Source: Holosporaceae bacterium (GTDB taxonomy: Bacteria > Pseudomonadota > Alphaproteobacteria > UBA3830). From it: DNA of 11,950 bases. The DNA is taken from assembly GCA_031276835.1 (NCBI GenBank), contig JAISMI010000031.1:1-11950 (forward strand), in the 5' to 3' direction. The translations under genes and the position numbers were made by a program. Below, piece by piece: positions 6,761 to 11,950 of this stretch; within the stretch, counting starts at the first letter, position 1, and every line of letters starts with the position of its first letter. The notes under the pieces were generated by a model. That model was given only the letters and a program-made list of their open reading frames with translations. It had not been told where the DNA came from and made no database searches.

Positions 6761-8395
6761 GGAGAAGGATTAAATTTTATTCCCTTAGGAGGATGTTCCG
6801 AAATTGGAATGAATCTTTACGTATACGTTTACAATGATCAGTGGATTCTTGTGGATATGGGAATGGGATTTGACGGCAATTTTGGACGGGAATTAATAAT
6901 ACCGTCTCCGGAAGAATTAATTAAAAACAAGTCGAAGATTAAAGCGCTGTTTGTGACGCATTCCCATGAAGATCACATTGGGGCGATCCCATATATATGG
7001 CCGAAAATTGAATGTCCCATTTACGCCAGATCATTTGCCGCAGAAATGATAAGAGATAAACTCTCCCAATTTGATTTGGACAAACGAGTTCCTATAATAA
7101 GAGTATCCTTGAATAAAAAAATAGAAGTTGGCGATTTTTCAGTGGAATTCATACACGTTGCCCATTCTACTCCGGAATCTTCGGCGCTTGCCATTACGAC
7201 TCCGGACGGGATTATTTTACATTCCGGCGACTGGAGAATAGACGACGATCCGGTTTTTGGTTCCAAAACGGAGGAAGAAAAGCTAAAGAAATACGGCGAC
7301 ATGGGAGTTCTCGCCCTTGTTTGCGACTCGACCAACGTTTTTAAAGATCAACAACAGGGAACAGAAATAGATGTTCGGCGAAATCTCATTGAATTGGTAG
7401 GAAAGTACAAAAAAAATAGAATTTTCGTCACTTGCTTTGCGTCGAATTTAGCCCGATTGGAGTCCTGCTATGTGGCCGCTAAAGAAAATGGACGTCAGCT
7501 GGTGGTTGTGGGAAGATCTTTGAAGAAGATCGAAAGAATCGCGAAATTATCCGGATATTTTTCAGAAATTCCGGCATTTTTGGACGAAAGGAAAGCGAAT
7601 TCTTTAGATCCGTCGAAGGTTTTATTGGTCTGCACCGGCAGTCAGGGAGAAAGTAATTCCGCTCTGAGCAAAATAGCAAACGACGCCCATAAATCCATAA
7701 GACTGAAAAAAGACGATATCATGATTTTTTCGTCTAGGGTAATCCCAGGCAACGAAAAAGCCGTCATAGACATTCAAAATTCGCTGGCGGAGCGCGGCGT
7801 AAGAATTATCACCAGTTTGGATTGTAAGATTCACGCGTCCGGCCATCCGAGTCAAGAGGAACTCGAGCATCTTTATGATTTGATCCGACCAAATATGTTG
7901 ATACCGATACACGGCGGAAAATTGCATCTTCATAAACATGCTGAAATCGCCGAGGAATATGGAATAAAAAATATCCTAATTCCCGAAGATGGAGACGTTA
8001 TAAGACTTTCCGGCGGAAAACCCGAAATAGCGGGCGGTATTTCCGCCAGAACGCTGGCCGTCGACGGAAATAAACTAATTCCCCTTGACGGAGCCGTATA
8101 TCGGCAAAGAGAGGCTCTTTCCAGTAACGGAGTCGCGAGCGTTTGTCTGAAATGCTCCAGAGGATTGGTGAAATTACTAAACATGACCTGTTGGGGACTG
8201 TTTGAGGAATCCGAACGGATCGAGATGACCGACATTCAAAACGATCTAGCGTCGGAAATTAAACTCTCTTTGGACGGCGCTCAAATGGGTAAATCAGGCG
8301 ATAAGCTTAAATCGCAGGCGGAAAAACTGATAAAAACTATATTTTTGGACGCCAGGGGGAAAAAACCCGTCGTGATTGTGCACATCGTCGAGTGA
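6749..8395 (+). CDS. rnj: Ribonuclease J (metallo-beta-lactamase / beta-CASP RNase)
   Basis: Zinc-dependent endo- and 5'-3' exoribonuclease of RNA maturation and decay; it is found in many alphaproteobacteria alongside or instead of parts of the RNase E system. 548 residues, normal for the family (~550). N-terminal metallo-beta-lactamase motifs: LGGCSEIGMN at 13-22, HSHEDH at residues 71-76 with metal ligands His71, His73, Asp75 and His76, then HSGDWR. The beta-CASP part has CTGSQGE near 297, SRVIPGNE, SGHPSQEE near 364 and IPIHGG near 387, followed by the C-terminal domain. The ATG at 6749 is the second copy of a duplicated start region; the true start cannot be upstream because the first-copy ATG is out of frame. 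The stop lies 5 bp from the stop of a convergent gene on the other strand. Confidence 0.96.
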   Translation: MSKQGEGLNFIPLGGCSEIGMNLYVYVYNDQWILVDMGMGFDGNFGRELIIPSPEELIKNKSKIKALFVTHSHEDHIGAIPYIWPKIECPIYARSFAAEMIRDKLSQFDLDKRVPIIRVSLNKKIEVGDFSVEFIHVAHSTPESSALAITTPDGIILHSGDWRIDDDPVFGSKTEEEKLKKYGDMGVLALVCDSTNVFKDQQQGTEIDVRRNLIELVGKYKKNRIFVTCFASNLARLESCYVAAKENGRQLVVVGRSLKKIERIAKLSGYFSEIPAFLDERKANSLDPSKVLLVCTGSQGESNSALSKIANDAHKSIRLKKDDIMIFSSRVIPGNEKAVIDIQNSLAERGVRIITSLDCKIHASGHPSQEELEHLYDLIRPNMLIPIHGGKLHLHKHAEIAEEYGIKNILIPEDGDVIRLSGGKPEIAGGISARTLAVDGNKLIPLDGAVYRQREALSSNGVASVCLKCSRGLVKLLNMTCWGLFEESERIEMTDIQNDLASEIKLSLDGAQMGKSGDKLKSQAEKLIKTIFLDARGKKPVVIVHIVE

Positions 8396-8400
8396 AGTCT

Positions 8401-8787
8401 TTAAATCATCACCGTAAACTGCGCCGGCATATTTATTTTAATCACTCCTCCAAAAGCGCAGGCGAGAATGGAATCGCCGGTTAACATTGGGCCAGGTTTC
8501 GCCATGACCGTCGGTTTAGTCGGAGTCCATATTCCTGCGGGAGTCGGTATACATGGCCCTGGAGTTAGAACTCCAAAGGCTGCCGCCGTCAAAGCCGCCG
8601 TGACCGGATTGGCCAAACTCATGCACACTCCAAACGGACTAACGTTTAAAAACGGAATGCAGTCTACGCAAGTTCCCATTGGTCCCGCTGGTCCCATTAC
8701 CATAGGCGTGGGTAAAAACGTCAAAGCGCCGGGCGCCGCCCCAAAGGGACATATGGTCATTGCTCCCGTACAAACTCCGAATCCCAT
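8401..8787 (-). CDS. PAAR-like (DUF4280) T6SS spike-tip protein
   Basis: 128-residue Gly/Pro/Ala-rich protein of the DUF4280 family, related to PAAR proteins that sharpen the VgrG tip of the type VI secretion spike and link effectors to it. Family pattern visible: CTGAM and CPFGAAP at the N-terminus, SPFGVCMSLANP at 50-61, GVLTPGPCIP near 72-81, a KPTV segment, and CAFGGVIKI near the end. Cysteines are at 6, 13, 40, 43, 55, 79 and 110. It ends just after the fold with no fused toxin domain. The ATG follows the MORN gene's TAA with no gap; AAAGGAAAT in the MORN tail is a good ribosome-binding site. It is the last gene of the vgrG operon and its stop almost touches the convergent rnj stop. Confidence 0.88.
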   Translation of the reverse strand: MGFGVCTGAMTICPFGAAPGALTFLPTPMVMGPAGPMGTCVDCIPFLNVSPFGVCMSLANPVTAALTAAAFGVLTPGPCIPTPAGIWTPTKPTVMAKPGPMLTGDSILACAFGGVIKINMPAQFTVMI

Positions 8788-9366
8788 TTATATTTCCTTT
8801 CTGGATTTTAAATCGCCGTCTTCGTCGTAGGTATAAATGAAACCGTAGGGTTTTCCCGCTTTAAATGTCGACGTCTCCATGATATTTCCGTTCTGAAAAT
8901 ATTTTGTTACTTCTCCATCCAGTTGATTATCCTTGTAGATCGCGCATTCCATTAGCGTTCCGTCCGGATAAAACGACTTGCATTCTCCGTTTTGCTTGCC
9001 GGCTGCGTAGACGGCGACTCTTATGATATTTCCAATAGCGTCAAAGGATGTGAAATTTCCGTCGAGAAGACCATTTTTAAAGTTCGCCAGACCAACTTTT
9101 ACGCCATTCGAAAATAATACCGCCTCTCCGTCTAATTTTCCGCCTTTGAAGGAGGACGTCATTAGCGGATTGCCGTTGGAAAAGAATTCCGCCGGTCCGG
9201 ACAACTCGCCGTTTTCATAATTAAGTTTGCTGGATAGTTGGCCGTTTTCATCGAAAATCTTAGTTTCTCCGTTGGGAATTCCATTTTTAAAGGATATGGA
9301 TTTCAAGAGATTTCCATTGGCGTCCCTTATTTCCTGAAGGGTTGTTTCGTTAGTTTGGTTATCCAA
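8788..9366 (-). CDS. MORN-repeat protein, YwqK-like, between vgrG and the PAAR-like gene
   Basis: 192 residues made almost wholly of seven to eight repeats of about 22 residues with the pattern NG-x(n)-F/Y-x-NG-x(2-3)-GE-x(3)-F/Y (for example FKNGIPNGETKIF, FKGGKLDGEAVLF, YKDNQLDGEVTKYF). These are MORN_2-type repeats as in proteins annotated as 'YwqK family antitoxin'. There is no signal peptide and no membrane segment. The start is TTG at 9366, 8 bp inside the end of vgrG, about 11 bases after GGAGGAGGA; an in-frame ATG alternative is not seen nearby. Position between spike and tip genes suggests an effector, adaptor or immunity protein of the T6SS module, but the sequence shows no catalytic motif. 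MORN repeats elsewhere bind lipids or proteins; the role here is inference. Confidence 0.85.
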   Translation of the reverse strand: MDNQTNETTLQEIRDANGNLLKSISFKNGIPNGETKIFDENGQLSSKLNYENGELSGPAEFFSNGNPLMTSSFKGGKLDGEAVLFSNGVKVGLANFKNGLLDGNFTSFDAIGNIIRVAVYAAGKQNGECKSFYPDGTLMECAIYKDNQLDGEVTKYFQNGNIMETSTFKAGKPYGFIYTYDEDGDLKSRKEI

Positions 9367-11404
9367 GTTGCAACATTCCTCCTCCGATTGTGATCATGGG
9401 CGCGGATATTTTTACCGTTCCGGTTCCCGAGACTTCGACCATGGCGCCGGCCAATTTAGACGATACCTGCCCTTGAGCTTCCAGCGTCATATTGGCTTTT
9501 AGGGACATATTCATGCTGGCGGAGGCTTCTAAATTTACTCCGGCTTTCAGCGTCATTCCGGCGCCCGATTCTTCTTTTAGATCGGTTCCAGATTTTATGG
9601 AAAACGCGGCGCCCGACTCCATCGCCGTATCCTGTCCTGATTTTGAGGTGGTTTTTTTGCCGGATTCAAACGAAATATTTCCGTCCGCCTTAACCGTCAA
9701 GTTTCCTGACACCGTTAGAGTATAATCTCCGGTAATGTCGTAGGTTAGATTACCCTTTGCCAAAGTAATGGAACGATCTCCTTTGTCCAGATTAATCGTG
9801 CTGTTTCCTTCTTTTATGGAAAGAGAATGATTGGCCGGACCGTCTTTGGACTGCAGCGTAACGCTTCTGGATCCTTTGAATAAATCGAGGGCGTCGTCGG
9901 ACTCTTCTATTTCAGTTTTTCTTGAGTTTATAATATCCACGTAGACGTCTTTTTGAGCGTGCACATAAATTTCTTCTTTATCTTTTTCATCGTTGAATCT
10001 AATTTCGTTAAATCCGCTATCGTCGGTGTAGGTAACGGTTTTTAGAGAAGATTTCATGGCTTCTTTATCCGAATAGGCCGGCATATAATGGTCGTTGTAT
10101 ACGCATCCGACTATCAGCGGTCTGTCGGGATCTCCTTCCAAAAATGCCACCACGACTTCCTGGCCTATTCTGGGTACGAAAACTCCGCCCCATCCGCTGC
10201 CGGCCAATACCTGAGCGACTCTTATCCAGCAGGAATCTTTTTCATCTTTTTGGCCGATTTGATCCCAGTGGAAATGAACTTTTACGCTACAATGCTCGTT
10301 TCTGAATATTTCTTCTCCGGAAGGACACGTGACAATTGCCGTCTGAGTGCCGTGTATGCGCGGTTTAATAGCTTTTCTCGGCGGACGGAATTCTACGCCT
10401 TTCTCGAACGCCCGAAACCTGTTTCTATAAACGCATCCTGAAGAATTGGAAAAATCATAGGAGTGCTCCAGATCATATACGACATATTCTTTATTGAATT
10501 TATCCACATGGTGATCCACAACCTCAAACGTAAATCCTGGAGTAAGATTAGCGGCCGTCGAAAATCCGCCGAGCAGACAGTGGTTGAACTCAAACATTTG
10601 AACTCGTAATTTGGATAGATCTTCTCCCTCTTTTAATTTGGCAAATTTACCTGGATATTCATAGAACATTTCGCCTTTCCATTGGGTATTCAGCTTGCTG
10701 AACAGTTTCGTTTGGGAAATGGTATGATTATAGTCCGCAAGCGAGTATCCTCCGGTATTTACGGCGGCGGTCATGCTGGTATTGAAGACTTTTCCCAGCG
10801 GAAACGCGTCGTTGGCGCCTTTTAGGAATCCCACCTTTGATTCTCCGGCGGGTTTGGCATAGACGCCGGAAGCGTCGGCCAAAACAAGAGTGTGTTTGTT
10901 CTTGGAATGATCGAAAAAATAAAATATTCCTTCATCCTCCATCAATCGGGAAATAAAGTTGAAGCTGCTCTCGCCATATTGTACGCAGTATTCTCTTTCC
11001 ACTTTTCCGCAGGATTGCGTTTTGTCGCTAACGTCCTTAATTCCCTGGTCTTTTAGTACTTGATTTATGATGTCTATGGCGGTTTTATTCTGAAAAATCA
11101 GATGGTTCCTATCGAGGGTGAGAAGCCAAAGGCTGGGCCTAATAGTGGCGGAATATTCGGTCAGATATATGTCGTCTTTGCGTTCCGTGGCGCCTTGAGA
11201 AAACTCCGTGACGACGCCGTCGATGTATCGTTCCTGGGACTCGGATTTAAAATAAATATTTATGCTGGATCCCAAAGCTTTTTCCAGATCCAGAGCGTTA
11301 TTTTTTGCGGCAAAAACGACCTTAAACTCATAGAGCTCAGAAATTGACTCTCTTCCTCTTAGGGATCTCAAAATAATTTCGGAATCTCCAAAAGCCGTGG
11401 TCAA
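9359..11404 (-). CDS. vgrG: Type VI secretion system spike protein VgrG
   Basis: Trimeric T6SS spike that caps the Hcp tube and carries effectors. At 681 residues from TTG 11404 it has a gp27-like base from residue ~1 to 340 (SLRGRESISELYEF, YGESSFNFISRLMEDEGIFY), a gp5-like OB domain at ~370-445 (SVKVHFHWDQ, CWIRVAQ, VPRIGQEVVVAFLEGDPDRP, VGCVYND), and a repetitive beta-helix needle to the end (ADGNISFESG, KSGTDLKEESG, ISAPMITIGGG). No extra C-terminal toxin domain, so it is a structural, cargo-carrying type. The start is uncertain: homologs usually have about 10-15 residues before the TTAFGDSEIIL block, and the frame stays open to 11464 but with only CTG or ATT as starts there. GGAGAG at 11454-11459 lies 4 bases before CTG 11449, which would give 696 residues. 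Confidence 0.95.
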   Translation of the reverse strand: MTTAFGDSEIILRSLRGRESISELYEFKVVFAAKNNALDLEKALGSSINIYFKSESQERYIDGVVTEFSQGATERKDDIYLTEYSATIRPSLWLLTLDRNHLIFQNKTAIDIINQVLKDQGIKDVSDKTQSCGKVEREYCVQYGESSFNFISRLMEDEGIFYFFDHSKNKHTLVLADASGVYAKPAGESKVGFLKGANDAFPLGKVFNTSMTAAVNTGGYSLADYNHTISQTKLFSKLNTQWKGEMFYEYPGKFAKLKEGEDLSKLRVQMFEFNHCLLGGFSTAANLTPGFTFEVVDHHVDKFNKEYVVYDLEHSYDFSNSSGCVYRNRFRAFEKGVEFRPPRKAIKPRIHGTQTAIVTCPSGEEIFRNEHCSVKVHFHWDQIGQKDEKDSCWIRVAQVLAGSGWGGVFVPRIGQEVVVAFLEGDPDRPLIVGCVYNDHYMPAYSDKEAMKSSLKTVTYTDDSGFNEIRFNDEKDKEEIYVHAQKDVYVDIINSRKTEIEESDDALDLFKGSRSVTLQSKDGPANHSLSIKEGNSTINLDKGDRSITLAKGNLTYDITGDYTLTVSGNLTVKADGNISFESGKKTTSKSGQDTAMESGAAFSIKSGTDLKEESGAGMTLKAGVNLEASASMNMSLKANMTLEAQGQVSSKLAGAMVEVSGTGTVKISAPMITIGGGMLQLG

Positions 11405-11453
11405 TTGAGCCAGCAGTTTTTCTTGGTTATAGACAATAGACGTCGCCAGAATT

Positions 11454-11459
11454 CTCTCC
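11454..11459 (-). promoter_or_regulatory. Candidate vgrG ribosome-binding site
   Basis: GGAGAG on the - strand, 4 bases before an in-frame CTG at 11449-11447 and 1 base before an in-frame ATT. No comparable site precedes TTG 11404. It is the best purine-rich site ahead of vgrG and argues for a start upstream of 11404, possibly non-AUG. Confidence 0.4.
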
Positions 11460-11476
11460 GATTTCTAAACAATCAA

Positions 11477-11496
11477 ATAAAATTATATAAAATTAT
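11477..11496. repeat. Two perfect tandem copies of a 10-bp AT-only unit
   Basis: ATAAAATTAT is repeated exactly at 11477-11486 and 11487-11496, one helical turn apart, in the spacer between the pilin gene and vgrG. It overlaps the candidate vgrG -10 element. It could be a regulator-binding or DNA-bending site, or chance in a very AT-rich spacer. Confidence 0.6.
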
Positions 11497-11510
11497 TGAA
11501 TCGAATTAAA
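11482..11510 (-). promoter_or_regulatory. Candidate sigma-70 type promoter for the vgrG operon
   Basis: Read on the - strand: TTTAAT (11510-11505), 17-bp spacer, TATAAT (11487-11482). The -10 is a perfect match; the -35 is weak. Expected transcription start about 11475, giving a short leader before vgrG. Since the pilin gene upstream points the same way, readthrough from it is an alternative. Confidence 0.35.
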
Positions 11511-11526
11511 CAACAAATGAAGATAT

Positions 11527-11700
11527 TTACGGTAACGCTTGTCCCACTCTGTTGTATAGAGTTTGGTATCTATTGCCAATCGATCTGTAGCCTCCGATCA
11601 GGGCGACGCTTAATAATGTGGCGATTAAAACATATTCAATGAGAGTCGTTCCTTTTGAATTGTTGATCCTCTCAAATATTTTTTTAAAAAATCTGCTCAT
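11527..11700 (-). CDS. Flp-type (type IVb) pilin, 57 residues
   Basis: Small prepilin of the Flp/Fap family, the subunit of tight-adherence (Tad) pili. Basic N-terminus MSRFFKKIFERINNSKG, then a class III prepilin cleavage context after Gly17: the mature protein would start TTLIEYVLIA with Glu at +5 and Tyr at +6 as in Flp pilins, followed by a hydrophobic helix LLSVALIGG and a short polar tail ending QALP. Processing would need a TadV/CpaA-type prepilin peptidase, which is not in the window. No other tad/cpa gene is adjacent: the - strand continues into vgrG after 77-122 bp. No good Shine-Dalgarno precedes the ATG (TTTAGAATAA only). No terminator hairpin is evident after its stop. Confidence 0.88.
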   Translation of the reverse strand: MSRFFKKIFERINNSKGTTLIEYVLIATLLSVALIGGYRSIGNRYQTLYNRVGQALP

Positions 11701-11828
11701 TTATTCTAAATCCAGGCCGTCAATTGAAACTATATCCAGATTTTGTAAATTAAAAGTTAACCATAATAAAAAATGATGCAGATTAATATCGTTTGTTGTA
11801 TTATCGTTCCAATAATTCGGAGCAATTT
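11701..11828. other. Divergent spacer between the pilin and transaldolase genes
   Basis: 128 bp of AT-rich sequence from which the pilin (- strand) and the transaldolase (+ strand) are transcribed apart, so both promoters should be here. TATTAT- and TAATAT-like -10 candidates exist on the + strand, but none has a convincing -35. No hairpin or known operator was recognised. Confidence 0.5.
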
Positions 11829-11950
11829 ATGGAAATATTTTTAGATACGGCGGACTTGGAGGAAATTACCCTTTACAAAGATTTTATCGATGGGGTTACG
11901 ACAAATCCGACTCTAATTGCCAAAAACCGATCCGGCGATTTCATGAAATT
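11829..11950 (+). CDS. Transaldolase / fructose-6-phosphate aldolase family, 3' end outside window
   Basis: First 40 codons of a small TIM-barrel aldolase of the TalC/FSA family (about 215 residues when complete), which moves a dihydroxyacetone unit between sugar phosphates in the non-oxidative pentose phosphate pathway or cleaves fructose 6-phosphate. The signature is MEIFLDTADLEEI with the conserved Asp6, then DGVTTNPTLIAK, typical of strand 1 and strand 2 of this family. GGAG at 11819-11822 with 6-base spacing supports the ATG at 11829. The catalytic lysine lies beyond the window, so transaldolase cannot be separated from aldolase. The gene is divergent from the pilin gene. Confidence 0.93.
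   Translation, partial: MEIFLDTADLEEITLYKDFIDGVTTNPTLIAKNRSGDFMK

Noticed and set aside
8352..8372. Possible rho-independent terminator at the end of rnj (GGG, A-run, CCC)
   Set aside because: Only a 3-bp stem and no U-run after it, inside the coding sequence; not a credible terminator.
8468..8830. Open frame of 120 codons on the + strand opposite the PAAR-like gene
   Set aside because: It is rich in Gly/Pro/Ala because it mirrors the GC-rich DUF4280 gene, which has clear family motifs and a ribosome-binding site on the - strand. No family is recognised in the + frame.
11701..11826. Open frame of 41 codons on the - strand ending directly before the pilin ATG (TAA then ATG)
   Set aside because: It contains no ATG, GTG or TTG start, lies opposite the transaldolase ribosome-binding site, and its product is not recognisable. 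The junction with the pilin is suggestive but most likely chance.

Overview
The window looks like a stretch of an alphaproteobacterial genome with moderate to low GC, possibly from a host-associated, Holosporales/Rickettsiales-like or otherwise reduced lineage. Three things support this. The order nuoN, birA, rnj (RNase J) is an arrangement I know from alphaproteobacteria. A Kdo transferase shows a Gram-negative LPS-bearing envelope. Genes are very tightly packed, with ATGA overlaps. The finer taxonomic placement is inference only.

Region 1 (1-8395, all + strand): the 3' part of waaA (Kdo transferase), then a small three-helix membrane protein that I read as a divergent NuoK, then nuoL, nuoM and nuoN, then birA (biotin-protein ligase without the DNA-binding domain), then rnj. 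The nuo genes overlap end to start (4, 14 and 4 bases), birA overlaps nuoN by 11 bases, and rnj follows birA across an exact 20-bp tandem duplication. The complex I proton-channel subunits are clearly recognisable, but many charged residues considered essential for proton translocation are replaced. This is most severe in NuoM, and NuoL ends before the lateral helix and last membrane helix of the family. That remodelled membrane arm is the most unusual thing in the window.

Region 2 (8401-11449, all - strand, convergent with rnj and only 5 bp from it): a type VI secretion (T6SS) spike module. Reading in its own direction it is vgrG, then a MORN-repeat protein of the YwqK type overlapping the vgrG stop, then a PAAR-like DUF4280 spike-tip protein starting directly after the MORN stop. 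No separate toxin gene is visible.

Region 3 (11450-11950): an AT-rich spacer with a candidate vgrG promoter, a 57-residue Flp-type pilin on the - strand, a 128-bp divergent spacer, and the first 40 codons of a transaldolase / fructose-6-phosphate aldolase family gene on the + strand that runs off the window. No rRNA, tRNA, CRISPR array or insertion sequence was seen.
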